Shown: positions 8,911 through 17,267 of the stretch, one piece after another
Numbering within the stretch: the first letter of the stretch is position 1
Layout of the letters: each line of letters begins with the position of its first letter
Assembly: GCF_001429165.1 (NCBI RefSeq)
Contig: NZ_LMIR01000001.1
Coordinates: forward strand, 68,342-132,341
Direction: 5' to 3'
DNA: 64,000 nt
Source: Agromyces sp. Root81
GTDB taxonomy: Bacteria > Actinomycetota > Actinomycetes > Actinomycetales > Microbacteriaceae
Notes under the pieces: model-generated
Database searches by the model: none
Told to the model about the DNA's origin: nothing
Seen by the model: the letters and a program-made list of their open reading frames with translations, nothing else
Made by a program: the position numbers and the translations under genes

Positions 8911-11082
8911 TCACACGCGCTCGAGATGCACGAGGACGGCCGTCTCCGGCCGCATCGCAGGAATCTCCACCCCCGACGTCATCAGGATGCTACCGGGCAG
9001 TGTGACCGGCGTGGGGGAGAAGAGCCCGTACGCGCCGACGGCGTCGATCGCCGACATCTCCTCTTCCGTCATGCCCGGCATCTCGGCCTGCACTCGGTAG
9101 CGGGCGGCCGCCTCGAGTCCAGGGAGCCGGAGCCGCATCGTCGCGTCGGGCGAGTGCTCCGCAGCGATGACGGTGAAGAGCGCCCGAGCGCCATCCGCGC
9201 TCACGACGCCTCGCACCGCGGCATCCTGGCCCGAACGATCCCCGTTGACGACCTCGCCCGTGTGCAGCAGGTCTCGCGCGTGCCGGTACCGCTGGATCCA
9301 GGCGGCGAGTTCGGCCAGTTCCTCAGGCGAGGCGGTCGTGAGGTCCCATTCGATTCCGAAGTGACCGATGAAGGCCACGGCGGCGCGGAACGGGAGCGAA
9401 TGCGTCCTGCCCGTCGTGTGCGAGACCGGTGACGCGACGTGCGACCCCACGAGTTCGGGGGGCAGCAGCATGCCCGTGCCCGTCATGATGCGCATCCGAT
9501 CGAGCGGGTCCATGTTGTCCGACGCCCAGACCCGATCGGTGTGCTCGATGACGCCCCGATCGACGCGGCCGCCACCGGAGCTGCAGCTCTCGATCTCGAG
9601 GCCGGGATGCGCCGCGCGCAGTTCCGCCATCAGGCGATAGGTGGCCAGCGTCTGGCGGTGCACCGCCGGGGTGAGGTCGCGCCCGCTTCCCGCCTCCACG
9701 AGGTCTCGGTTGTGGTCCCACTTGAGATACCGGATGCGCGAATCGGAGAGCAGGGTCGTCAACCGATCGTGGAGGTACTCGTATGCAGCGGGGTTGGTCA
9801 GGTCCAGCACCTGCTGGTGACGCCCCTCGATCGGGAGCGTGTCGCGAGCACGCATGATCCAGTCGGGGTGGGCGCGCGCGACGTCGGAGTCGGCGTTGAC
9901 CATCTCGGGCTCGACCCAGATGCCGAACTGCATGCCGAGTCCGGTGACGAGCGACACGAGCGGGTCGAGACCGTTCGGCCAGACCGCGGGGTCGGGCGTC
10001 CAGTCGCCGAGCCCGGCGCGATCGTTCCGCCTGCCGAGGAACCACCCGTCGTCGAGCACGAATCGCTCGACGCCGAGTTCGGAGGCGGCGGAGGCGAGTT
10101 GCGAGAGCTTGTCGAAGTCGTGGTCGAAGTAGACGGCCTCCCAGACGTTGAGCGTGACGGGTCGCGGCGATCGGGGATGACCCGGCCGGGCGCGGAGCGA
10201 GGTGTGATGGCGTGACGCGACGCCGTCGAGGCCGGTGCCGTAGGCGGCGTAGACGAGCGGCGACCGGTACTCATCGCCCGACCCGAGCGTGATCTCCCCG
10301 GGCAGGAGGAGCTCGCCGCCGCCGAGGACCGAGCCGCTCGACGTTCGTTCGAGGTAGTGCTCATGGTTGCCGCTGAAGCCGACGTGCAGCGACCAGACCT
10401 CACCGTGACGGAAGCCGAAACCTGGGGTGCCGACGCACAGCATCAGTGCGGCGTCGAGTCCGGTGCGCCCTCGGCGCGACTCCCGCGCGTGCAGCCCGTA
10501 CCTCACGTCGAATCGCTGCGGCCAGCGCTCGTTGCCCCACCGACCCGCGAAGTCCATGCCTTCGCTCGCGTACGTGGGAACGGGCAGCACGAGTCGCAGC
10601 GCCTCGAGGCGGTACGGCGCGGCCGAGGTGTTGCGGAGCGCGGCCTGCATCGTCACGATGCCGGAGTCCTCGAGTGCGATGTCGAGCTCGAGCTCGAGCT
10701 CCGCCCACTCGTCGCGAGCGAGGATGCGAAGCCCGCCCGGCCCGTGGGACACCGTCTCGCCGGAATCGAGCACGCGACCGCCGATCGCGGTCTCGACGAC
10801 GGCGAACCGAGGCGACCATGCGGTGCCCTCACGGCTGCCCACCACTCCGGGCCGCCCGAACCATCCGTCGCCGTGCTCCGGGACGATCGTCAGCGGGATT
10901 CGGGCATCGGCGCCGCTCGCGGTCGGAGCCTGCTCGGCGACGCTGCACGCGAGCTGGAGCTCGTCTGCCGTCAGGTCGCCGAGTGCTCGGCCCCAGTGCG
11001 TCACCTCCGGCAGCCCGGTGGGGTGGATGCGCAGGACGAGCGAGACGCCGGCAGAGGTCAGATGCACAACGGAGGGTGACAT
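8911..11082 (-). CDS. GH36 alpha-galactosidase
   Basis: A 723-residue glycoside hydrolase family 36 enzyme of normal full length. It hydrolyses terminal alpha-galactosyl residues from oligosaccharides such as melibiose or raffinose. The N-terminal beta-sandwich is followed by the catalytic barrel with LDDGWF, FGIWVEPEMV, nucleophile Asp456 in KWDHNRD, the CSSGGGR loop, and acid/base Asp522 in SDNMD. There is no signal peptide, so it acts in the cytoplasm on imported sugar. The ATG at 11082 starts the recognisable N-terminus; an upstream open frame overlaps the aminotransferase gene and is not coding. No sugar transporter is present in the window. Confidence 0.95.
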   Translation of the reverse strand: MSPSVVHLTSAGVSLVLRIHPTGLPEVTHWGRALGDLTADELQLACSVAEQAPTASGADARIPLTIVPEHGDGWFGRPGVVGSREGTAWSPRFAVVETAIGGRVLDSGETVSHGPGGLRILARDEWAELELELDIALEDSGIVTMQAALRNTSAAPYRLEALRLVLPVPTYASEGMDFAGRWGNERWPQRFDVRYGLHARESRRGRTGLDAALMLCVGTPGFGFRHGEVWSLHVGFSGNHEHYLERTSSGSVLGGGELLLPGEITLGSGDEYRSPLVYAAYGTGLDGVASRHHTSLRARPGHPRSPRPVTLNVWEAVYFDHDFDKLSQLASAASELGVERFVLDDGWFLGRRNDRAGLGDWTPDPAVWPNGLDPLVSLVTGLGMQFGIWVEPEMVNADSDVARAHPDWIMRARDTLPIEGRHQQVLDLTNPAAYEYLHDRLTTLLSDSRIRYLKWDHNRDLVEAGSGRDLTPAVHRQTLATYRLMAELRAAHPGLEIESCSSGGGRVDRGVIEHTDRVWASDNMDPLDRMRIMTGTGMLLPPELVGSHVASPVSHTTGRTHSLPFRAAVAFIGHFGIEWDLTTASPEELAELAAWIQRYRHARDLLHTGEVVNGDRSGQDAAVRGVVSADGARALFTVIAAEHSPDATMRLRLPGLEAAARYRVQAEMPGMTEEEMSAIDAVGAYGLFSPTPVTLPGSILMTSGVEIPAMRPETAVLVHLERV

Positions 11083-11100
11083 GCTGCAAGTATTGAGCAA

Positions 11101-11115
11101 GATCATGCATTGATC
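11101..11115. promoter_or_regulatory. Candidate LacI operator upstream of alpha-galactosidase
   Basis: A 15-bp inverted repeat (GATCA, 5-nt spacer, TGATC) lies 19 bp upstream of the alpha-galactosidase start, between a possible -10 (AATACT, 6 nt before the ATG) and a weak -35. The position suits repression by the LacI-type gene downstream. The arms are short, so this is a suggestion only. Confidence 0.35.
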
Positions 11116-11152
11116 CAGCAGAAATTTCAGTGCACGGATCAGACCCGTGGGG

Positions 11153-12334
11153 TCATGTCCGCACGAACGACCGCTCCAGGCGGCGGAGTCCCTCCCGGAT
11201 CCTGGCCGGATCGTAGGTGGTGAACGAGAGTCGCATCGTGGAGGCATCCGGCCGTTCCGCGTAGAACGGGGCGCCTGGCACGTAGGCGACCGACTGCTCG
11301 ATCGCCGCAGCCAGATGGCGGGTGCTGTCGTGGCCGGGCGGCATCGTGGCCCACACGAACATGCCGCCGTGCGGGGTGGTCCACGTGCTCCCCGCCGGGA
11401 GCGTCTGCGGCAGGGCGGCGAGCATCGCGTCCCGGCGCTCGCCGTAGGCGGAACGGATCCGGTCGAGTGCTGACTCGAGGCCGCCACCGGTCAGGTAGTG
11501 CGCCGCAGCGGCCTGATCGACGGTCGAGGTGTGCAGATCGGCGGCCTGCTTCGTCACGACCACTGCGGAGTGGAGGTCGGCTCTGGTCCGGATCCAGCCG
11601 AGCCGGAGCCCGGGGGCGAGCACCTTGGAGAAGCTGCCGACCGTGATGACGTGCTCGTTCGAGCGGGCGGCGAGATACGGCATCGGATCGCCCGAATAGC
11701 GCAGTTCGCGGTACGGCTCGTCCTCGATGATGCGGAATCCGTGCTCGGCGGCGAGACGTGCGAGGCCGCTGCGCGTCGCGAGGCCGAGCGAACCGCCGGT
11801 CGGATTCTGGAATGTCGGAACCGTATACAGGAGCTTCGGGCGGTGTTGCTCGGCCAGCACGCCCAGCGCGTCGAGGTCGATGCCCTCGGCGGTCATCGGC
11901 ACGCTGACGATTCGCGCCCCGGCGAGGGTGAACGCCTGGAGTGCCGCGAGATAGCTCGGACGCTCGACCAGCACTGTGTCGCCCGGGTCGATGAGTGCGA
12001 GTGCGAGGAGGCTCAGCGCCTGCTGCGACCCGGTCGTGACGAGGATCTCGTCACGCGAGGTGGGCAGGCCCTGGGCGGTGTAGCGCTCGGCGATGAACTC
12101 GCGCAGGGCCGGGTTGCCTTCGCTCGTCGAGTACTGCAGGCCGACCGGGGCGGCCAGCGCCGCGTCGAACGAGCGTCGGAGCCCTTCGAGGTCGAAGAGC
12201 TCGGGAGCCGGCAGGCCGCCGGCGAAGGAGATGATGTCGGGGTTCTCGGTGAGCGCGAGGAGATCGCGCACCGGTGATCGCGTCGTGCCTCCTGCGCGCT
12301 GCGAGAGGCGGGGGAGCTGGGTTGAGACGGGCAT
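11153..12334 (-). CDS. PLP-dependent aminotransferase, class I/II
   Basis: A 393-residue fold-type I aminotransferase resembling 2-aminoadipate/MocR-type aminotransferases but without the DNA-binding domain. Visible are IISFAGGLPAPELF at the N-terminus, LVTTGSQQALSLLAL, NPTGGSLG, and the PLP-binding lysine in GSFSKVLAPGLRLGWI. The amino donor is not determinable. The ATG at 12334 has GGTGAGG 6 nt upstream. It is divergent from the broken TetR gene, whose palindromic operator lies in the shared 120-bp spacer, so the TetR protein probably once controlled it. Confidence 0.88.
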   Translation of the reverse strand: MPVSTQLPRLSQRAGGTTRSPVRDLLALTENPDIISFAGGLPAPELFDLEGLRRSFDAALAAPVGLQYSTSEGNPALREFIAERYTAQGLPTSRDEILVTTGSQQALSLLALALIDPGDTVLVERPSYLAALQAFTLAGARIVSVPMTAEGIDLDALGVLAEQHRPKLLYTVPTFQNPTGGSLGLATRSGLARLAAEHGFRIIEDEPYRELRYSGDPMPYLAARSNEHVITVGSFSKVLAPGLRLGWIRTRADLHSAVVVTKQAADLHTSTVDQAAAAHYLTGGGLESALDRIRSAYGERRDAMLAALPQTLPAGSTWTTPHGGMFVWATMPPGHDSTRHLAAAIEQSVAYVPGAPFYAERPDASTMRLSFTTYDPARIREGLRRLERSFVRT

Positions 12335-12444
12335 GGATACCTCACCGGCAGAGAGTTGGGGAACGTCGGGATCTGGTGGCCGTCTCGATCGTGTCCCCGG
12401 CCGGGCGAGCTCGTCATCGTGGTCGGATGGCGGGTTCGGTACTT

Positions 12445-12465
12445 TACGGTACAGAATGTATCGTA
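12445..12465. promoter_or_regulatory. Palindromic TetR-type operator
   Basis: Near-perfect inverted repeat with 9-bp arms (TACGGTACA and TGTATCGTA, 8 of 9 pairs complementary) around GAA. It overlaps the first codons and -10 region of the TetR gene and lies in the spacer shared with the divergent aminotransferase. Size and symmetry are typical of TetR operators. Confidence 0.6.
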
Positions 12466-13039
12466 TGGCCGCAACGACGTTGGGACGACCTCGGCACGAG
12501 AGCATCGACCGGGCGATCCTCGACGCGGCGGCGCGGATCATCGAGGTCGAGAACTATCGCGCACTCACGATCGGCCGGGTCGCTCAGGACGCCGCGACGA
12601 CGCGCGCTGCCGTGTATCGGCGATTCCGCACGACTGCGGAACTCGCAATCGCGGTGCTGCGCGCCCGGTTCGGCACCGATCCGGGCGTGGACACGGGCGA
12701 TCTCGAGACCGACCTCCGGACGATCCAGCAGCACCGTCTCGATCTGTTCAACCACCCGCTCGTCGTGCGCGGACTCCCGGGCCTGATCGACGACCTCTCG
12801 CTCCAGCCCGAAGCCGCGCGGCACTTCTCCGAAGAGTTCCTCGGACCGCGGCGCACCGCGACGACGCGGGCGTCGTCGAGGCATCCGTCGACGTGGAGTG
12901 GATCAGCGACCTGCTCACCGGCCCGCTTCTCATGCGTGTGCTGCTGCCGGGTCTGCAACGGATCGACACGGCGTTGATCGAGCACACGATCGGCGTCGCC
13001 ATGGTCGAACTGGGCTCGCCCGGCCGGCAGCTCAGGTGA
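12456..13039 (+). pseudogene. TetR-family regulator, frameshifted near its C-terminus
   Basis: The first part encodes a TetR DNA-binding domain (GRPRHESIDRAILDAAARII, then AVYRRFRTTAELAIAVL) and most of the ligand domain up to GPRRTA near 12860. The natural C-terminus (VEASVDVEWISDLLTGPLL through VAMVELGSPGRQLR) continues in another frame from about 12862 to the TGA at 13037-13039. Translated straight through, the protein would end at 12977 with scrambled sequence. The same 3' segment recurs at 14132-14320 without 14 bp. Starts at 12456 or 12465 are both possible. Function of the product is doubtful; part of the dimer interface would be lost. Confidence 0.8.
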
Positions 13040-13044
13040 CGGCG
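12842..13044 (+). repeat. Direct repeat copy 1 (3' end of TetR gene)
   Basis: This 203-bp stretch is repeated at 14132-14320. The copies differ by a 14-bp extra segment here (just after GGCGCACCG) and three substitutions in the alignable part. The copy ends four bases after the TGACG that follows the TetR stop, at the same point as copy 2. Confidence 0.95.
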
Positions 13045-14131
13045 CATCCTCGGCGGGCTGGTTGGGGTGTGCAGACTCGTGGTAGACCGGTCCGCCAGGA
13101 GTGTTCCTGACTGAGTGCTTGGTCAGCCTTGGTACGCGCTCCTCATTGACAATCAGTCTTTTTAAGGACGGCTCCTCGGGCATCAGGGTGCCCCGTGACA
13201 GTGTTACCCACCGAGACCAACGATTCGGCGGTAAACGTCTCGACCAGATCTGCGCCCTCCCAGAATGTGTCCGGAGCCCCTGCGTAGATATCCGCGTCGT
13301 GAAGCGCTGACAAAGCGAGCCCTTGCTCGCCATATGGGTACGCCACCACGTCTCGCGGCGAGTCCGACGGCCACGCTTCTTGCGGCATGTCCGTGTGGAT
13401 CCCTAGGTCGGGAACTTCGCTCAGCTCGATCTTCAGGAGCGTGCCACTCGCGCCGGCGAGAAACCATGAACCGGACGGTGCTTGCAGAGCGAGGTGGAGC
13501 TCCTCCGCCGCGGAGGGTGGCCGTTGGAACTCACCGCGTTCCCCGCCGATCGACCTCGTGTTCGGTTCAGCCGCGTAAAGGTGCGCCCACGGCACCAACA
13601 CAGAGGTACACGCGGGTACTCCTGCGATCTCACCCTCCACCTCTCGGAGTACGCCCTTTTCTCCGTCGAACGCGACATACCAGAACGCCGTCGACACAAT
13701 CGGGATCGGGGTCGAATTGGTGAACACGAGTCCAGTGTCCAGAACGGATGACGAGATTCCCGAGATGAACGTGAAGTCGGATGTCCTGGTCTGCGCATCG
13801 AGGGCGGCCACCGCGGCGCGAGCCTCTGTCGAGGAAGCGTTTGACTGAATTACCACAAAGACAAGTGATGCCGCTGTCGCGAGAGCGGTGAAAGCGAAGA
13901 GGAGAGGTTCTCCCAACCGCCGCCAGCGGGTTTCCCTAATCTCAACGAGGAGATCTCCCGCCGTGACGATGGCTGCCGCCCTGTGAAATTCGTTCGCGGC
14001 ATCCGTGATTGCCGCCAGCGGTCCGGTGACCTTCGGGCGCGAACCAGGCGATCGCTTCTTGCGTTGCATGGGCCTATTCTGCCGTCAGCGGATGCATAGG
14101 CAACGTCGTGTGGCTTTCATCGGGTCGGCAC
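13045..14131. other. A+T-richer insert between the two direct repeats
   Basis: A segment of about 1.09 kb bounded by the two copies of the TetR 3' end. It is visibly richer in A/T than everything around it and carries one gene, on the minus strand. No transposase, integrase or terminal inverted repeat is seen. It looks acquired, but the mechanism is not evident from sequence. Confidence 0.7.
13143..14069 (-). CDS. Hypothetical single-span membrane protein on the insert
   Basis: A 308-residue protein that I do not recognise. A basic, cytoplasmic N-terminus (MQRKKRSPGSRPK) and about 55 residues precede one membrane segment near residues 55-77 (LLFAFTALATAASLVFVVI). The remaining roughly 230 residues would lie outside, with no cysteine or enzyme motif obvious. 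Base and codon use differ from all neighbours (more A/T-ending codons), which points to foreign origin. The start is the ATG at 14069. The gene lies alone between the two direct repeats. No function is proposed. Confidence 0.65.
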   Translation of the reverse strand: MQRKKRSPGSRPKVTGPLAAITDAANEFHRAAAIVTAGDLLVEIRETRWRRLGEPLLFAFTALATAASLVFVVIQSNASSTEARAAVAALDAQTRTSDFTFISGISSSVLDTGLVFTNSTPIPIVSTAFWYVAFDGEKGVLREVEGEIAGVPACTSVLVPWAHLYAAEPNTRSIGGERGEFQRPPSAAEELHLALQAPSGSWFLAGASGTLLKIELSEVPDLGIHTDMPQEAWPSDSPRDVVAYPYGEQGLALSALHDADIYAGAPDTFWEGADLVETFTAESLVSVGNTVTGHPDARGAVLKKTDCQ

Positions 14132-14320
14132 CGGACCGCGGCGCACCGTCGTCGAGGCATCCGTCGACGTGGAGTGGATCAGCGACCTGCTCACCGGCCC
14201 GCTTCTCATGCGTGTGCTGCTGCCGGGTCTGCAACGGATCGACACAGCGTTGATCGAGCACACGATCGGTGTCGCCATGGTCGAGCTGGGCTCGCCCGGC
14301 CGGCAGCTCAGGTGACGGCG
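14132..14320 (+). repeat. Direct repeat copy 2 (orphan 3' end of TetR gene)
   Basis: A 189-bp second copy of 12842-13044. It lacks the 14-bp segment and therefore reads GPRRT directly into VVEASVDVEW in one frame, ending at the TGA at 14313-14315. It also contains the last 13 nt of the convergent DUF3137-like gene, so the ancestral TetR gene probably ended here, tail to tail with that gene. Confidence 0.95.
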
Positions 14321-15420
14321 TCCACGATCATCGAGTACACGCCGAACAGGAAGATCAGCAGGCCGGCCGCGATCCAGAACCACTCGACGCGACGCGTGAG
14401 ACGCCTGCCCTGCTTCGCGACGCCCGGCGGTGGACGGTGGATCACCGGTGCACCGTCGGCGGGCGACCACGTCACGTGCGTCGAGCCCAGCCGCTCATCG
14501 CGCCATCGCTCCCACCGCGCCACCTGTCCGGTCAGGGCGTCGACGACGGAGAACAGCCAGCGCCAGGTCGCCGGGTCGAGGGTCGACAGGTCCCGGCGCG
14601 AGTACAGGAACAGGTGGTCGTCGACGATCTCGACGTCGAGTTCCGCCGTGGTGTCGATGAACCCGGCCATCACGTCGGGTGTGAACAGGTAGAGCGCGTC
14701 GGTCTCGTACCCGTCTGGGCAGTACAACTCGAAGAACCGGTCGAAGTCGCCTTCGAGATGCAGCCGTTGGCTTCGCTCGAACGCGATCGGCAGCCTCCGA
14801 CGGCCGAGCCCGTTGTTCCCCTTCGCATCGAGCACGATGTGCGGCAGCGTCACCGGCAGCCGAACCGCGACGTAGCCCCATTCGTGATGCTCCTTGCCCT
14901 TGCCCTCGCCGGTCGTGGAGCGGTGGTTGGCGATCGAGACGGGGTGGCGTCCGCCCCGCGACACGACGTCGTACGCCAGTTCCGGAGAGCCGGCGCCGAA
15001 GATCATGCCGGGCAGCGCGGGGCCGGGCTGCACCGGTGCGTAGGCCATGCCGTTCGCTGCGGCGAACCGGTGCAGGCGGAACTGGCGGCGACCCGTGCGC
15101 TTCAGGAGATCTCGAACGACGAGCACGAGCGCCACCACGACGAATCCGACGTACGGCAGGAGCAGAACCCAGGCCGCGAACCAGTCATCGAGGTCGGGCG
15201 TCGGCACGAGGTCGTCCCCGAGCAGCGATGTCCAGAAGACCAGCAGCACGAGGGCGGCTGCGAGCAGCAGCCCGAACGGCCAGAACGTTCCGGCGAGGCT
15301 CGGCCGCATCGAGGTCGGCAGTTGCGATCGGAACGCTGCCAGCTCTGCTCGGTCGATGGGCTCCTCGAGCGCAGTCGTGTCCAGGCGTGTCGCGGTCGAC
15401 GCCGTGCCGCGCTCAACCAC
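14308..15420 (-). CDS. DUF3137-like membrane protein
   Basis: A 370-residue membrane protein. Two segments lie near the N-terminus (about residues 45-68 and 84-108), and a third is at the extreme C-terminus (WFWIAAGLLIFLFGVYSMIV). The soluble middle part carries GMIFGAGSPELAYDVV and a conserved-looking YLFTPDVMAGFIDTTAELDVEIVDDHLFLY split over two strands. This is the usual plan of a widespread uncharacterised actinobacterial family. The start is a GTG at 15420; no strong ribosome site is seen. It follows the DUF4180 gene by 21 nt. The stop lies inside the direct repeat, overlapping the TetR 3' end. Confidence 0.75.
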   Translation of the reverse strand: MVERGTASTATRLDTTALEEPIDRAELAAFRSQLPTSMRPSLAGTFWPFGLLLAAALVLLVFWTSLLGDDLVPTPDLDDWFAAWVLLLPYVGFVVVALVLVVRDLLKRTGRRQFRLHRFAAANGMAYAPVQPGPALPGMIFGAGSPELAYDVVSRGGRHPVSIANHRSTTGEGKGKEHHEWGYVAVRLPVTLPHIVLDAKGNNGLGRRRLPIAFERSQRLHLEGDFDRFFELYCPDGYETDALYLFTPDVMAGFIDTTAELDVEIVDDHLFLYSRRDLSTLDPATWRWLFSVVDALTGQVARWERWRDERLGSTHVTWSPADGAPVIHRPPPGVAKQGRRLTRRVEWFWIAAGLLIFLFGVYSMIVDAVT

Positions 15421-15441
15421 GGAACGCGGTGATGGTCGGCG

Positions 15442-15813
15442 TCATCGGCGCGCCCGATCGGCGAGCTTTGCTGCGAGGGCCTCGGCATCGGGCACGAACC
15501 AGGCGGCGTCGCCGCGGTTCGTCTCCCAGACGAACGCGTCGAAGGCATCGTTCGCAGCTATGTGCTCGGAGACGTCGCCGATGATCGCGATGCGCAGGCG
15601 GTACTTGCCGAGCTTGCCGAGCACCTCGCCGGCGAATCCGCTCGAGAGGTCGAAGAAGCGCTCGTCGAGCCGTTCGACCGGGATCGCGATGAGGGCGGCC
15701 CGGCTCGACCAGGCGCCGCCGATCAGGTCGGAGGTGTCGTCGTCGGTCGCGATCGTGGGGCCGTCGACGTCGAGGAGATCGACGCGCACTCCGTGGAGTT
15801 CTTCGATGGGCAT
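15442..15813 (-). CDS. DUF4180 protein
   Basis: A 123-residue protein typical in length and sequence for DUF4180: RFFDLSSGFAGEVLGKLGKYRLRIAIIGD in the middle, then FVWETNRGDAAWFVPDAEAL at the end. Members are small soluble proteins of unknown function, often regulator-linked. TAGCGT (15820-15825) stands 6 nt before the ATG, indicating a leaderless message. The membrane protein at 15420 probably shares the transcript. Confidence 0.85.
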   Translation of the reverse strand: MPIEELHGVRVDLLDVDGPTIATDDDTSDLIGGAWSSRAALIAIPVERLDERFFDLSSGFAGEVLGKLGKYRLRIAIIGDVSEHIAANDAFDAFVWETNRGDAAWFVPDAEALAAKLADRARR

Positions 15814-15843
15814 GCCCCAACGCTAACCCCGACGTACGTCGAA

Positions 15844-15887
15844 CGAGCGGATGCCGCGGGCGACATGCGGCCCGCGGCATCCGCTCG
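15844..15887 (-). terminator. Intrinsic terminator after the Gre-like gene
   Basis: Perfect 17-bp inverted repeat (arms 15844-15860 and 15871-15887) around a 10-nt loop, 11 nt downstream of the Gre-like gene's stop. No U-tract follows, as is common in high-GC actinobacteria. Confidence 0.7.
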
Positions 15888-15898
15888 CTCGTGGTCGA

Positions 15899-16309
15899 TC
15901 AGCCGAACGGCACCGCTTCGAGTACGGTGACCTGCACTGCGCGGTTCGGCGCCTGGTAGGTGACGGTGTCGCCGACGTAGTGGCCGGTGATCGCCGCGCC
16001 GAGCGGCGAGGTCGGCGAGTACACGTCGAGGTCGACGCTCGTGTCGAGGTCGGCGAGCTCGCGACTGCCGAGCAGGAAGCTGGTCGGCTCGGCGTCGTCG
16101 TCGAACCGCACCGTGATGCGCATGCCGGGTTCGACGAGTCCGTCGTCGGGCTTCAAGCCCACCTCGGCGTTGCGCACGATCGCGCGAAGCTCGGTGGCCC
16201 GCGCCTGCTCGGTGTCGGTCAGCGTTCGGCCCGGCCGCGAGAGCTCGGCGAGTTCCGCTTCGAGCCGCTCGAGCGCGGCCGGGGTCATCCACACGGATTC
16301 CGTGGTCAT
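15899..16309 (-). CDS. GreA/GreB-family elongation factor-like protein
   Basis: A 136-residue protein with the C-terminal FKBP-like domain of Gre factors (GMRITVRF, then SPLGAAITGHYVGDTVTYQAPN). The N-terminal coiled coil is short: residues 8-60, against about 75 in GreA. The conserved tip with its Asp/Glu pair, needed to stimulate transcript cleavage by RNA polymerase, is not evident. It may therefore be a Gre-related factor that binds polymerase without cleavage activity, like Rnk or Gfh types. The ATG at 16309 is preceded by GGGAGGAATT. It is a single gene with its own terminator. Confidence 0.8.
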   Translation of the reverse strand: MTTESVWMTPAALERLEAELAELSRPGRTLTDTEQARATELRAIVRNAEVGLKPDDGLVEPGMRITVRFDDDAEPTSFLLGSRELADLDTSVDLDVYSPTSPLGAAITGHYVGDTVTYQAPNRAVQVTVLEAVPFG

Positions 16310-16420
16310 CGCGGAATTCCTCCCTTTCGGCGACCCCGCAGGATCGTCTGGCACAGAACTTCCCAGCCTAGTGGAGCGGGCGGCTGTTCGGCGTGTTCCG
16401 GCACGCGGGGCGGCGACTCG

Positions 16421-16582
16421 TCACTGGTTCAGCCAGGCGATCAGCGTGCCGATCGCGGTCAGCAGGATGAGTGCGAGCAGGCCGTAGCGCCGGAGCTGCA
16501 CCGCGAGGAGCGCGACCGACGGGCGCCGGCGCGGTCGGCGCCGGCGCCGTGACGCGCGAGGAGGTTCGGGCGGAGTGCTCAG
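16421..16582 (-). CDS. Possible small membrane protein behind sodA
   Basis: A 53-codon frame that would start at a CTG overlapping the sodA stop (CTGA) and end at 16421. It reads a Pro/Arg-rich basic stretch followed by one clear membrane segment ([19 protein letters not shown]). The composition is that of a real single-span protein, but the only upstream start is CTG; a GTG further in would leave 27 residues. It could be co-translated with sodA. Weakly supported. Confidence 0.35.
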   Translation of the reverse strand: MSTPPEPPRASRRRRRPRRRPSVALLAVQLRRYGLLALILLTAIGTLIAWLNQ

Positions 16583-17211
16583 CTGGCCCTCGGAACGATG
16601 AGGCCGCTTGTGGCGGTGCTGGCGGCGGCGAAACGCGCCTGCACGTCGGCCCAGTTCACGATCTCCCAGAACGCCTTCACGTAGTCGGCGCGGACGTTCC
16701 GGTAGTCGAGGTAGTACGCGTGCTCCCACACGTCGAGCTGCAGCAGCGGGGTCACACCCAGCGGCGCGTTGCCCTGCTGGTCGAAGAGCTGGAAGATCAC
16801 GGGACGGGCGCCGACGCTGTCCCAGGCGAGCACCGCCCAGCCCGAGCCCTGCACGCCGAGCGCCGTCGCGGTGAAGTGCGCGCGGAACGCGTCGAACGAA
16901 CCGAAGCCGTCGTCGATCGCCGCGGCCAGCTCGCCCTCGGGGGAGCCGCCGCCGTCGGGCGACATGTTCTGCCAGAAGACGCTGTGGTTGATGTGGCCGC
17001 CGAGGTTGAACGCGAGGTCCTTCTCGAGCTTGTTGACGTTCGCGAGGTTGCCGCTCTCGCGGGCCTCTGCGAGCTGCTCGAGCGCCGAGTTCGCGCCCGT
17101 GACGTAGGCCTGGTGATGCTTGGAGTGGTGCAGCTCCATGATCGTCGCCGAGATGTGCGGCTCGAGTGCGGAGTAGTCGTAGGGCAGTTCGGGCAGTGAA
17201 TAGGCGGGCAT
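16579..17211 (-). CDS. sodA: Superoxide dismutase, Fe/Mn type
   Basis: A 210-residue enzyme that dismutates superoxide to oxygen and peroxide in the cytoplasm. Metal ligands are visible: His in [12 protein letters not shown], His in [10 protein letters not shown], and the [13 protein letters not shown] signature giving Asp and His. It is normal in length. It lies 56 nt downstream of the flavin reductase gene in the same direction, so it is probably the third gene of the SoxR-facing operon. The ATG at 17211 follows an AAAGGAAG site. Confidence 0.95.
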   Translation of the reverse strand: MPAYSLPELPYDYSALEPHISATIMELHHSKHHQAYVTGANSALEQLAEARESGNLANVNKLEKDLAFNLGGHINHSVFWQNMSPDGGGSPEGELAAAIDDGFGSFDAFRAHFTATALGVQGSGWAVLAWDSVGARPVIFQLFDQQGNAPLGVTPLLQLDVWEHAYYLDYRNVRADYVKAFWEIVNWADVQARFAAASTATSGLIVPRAS

Positions 17212-17267
17212 CCGGATGCTTCCTTTCGATCTGCCGCCCGCGGGTGCGGTGCGGCGGGTGACTGGGG

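Noticed and set aside
13045-14131. Insertion sequence or transposon.
   Set aside because: No transposase, no terminal inverted repeats and a direct repeat far too long for target-site duplication.
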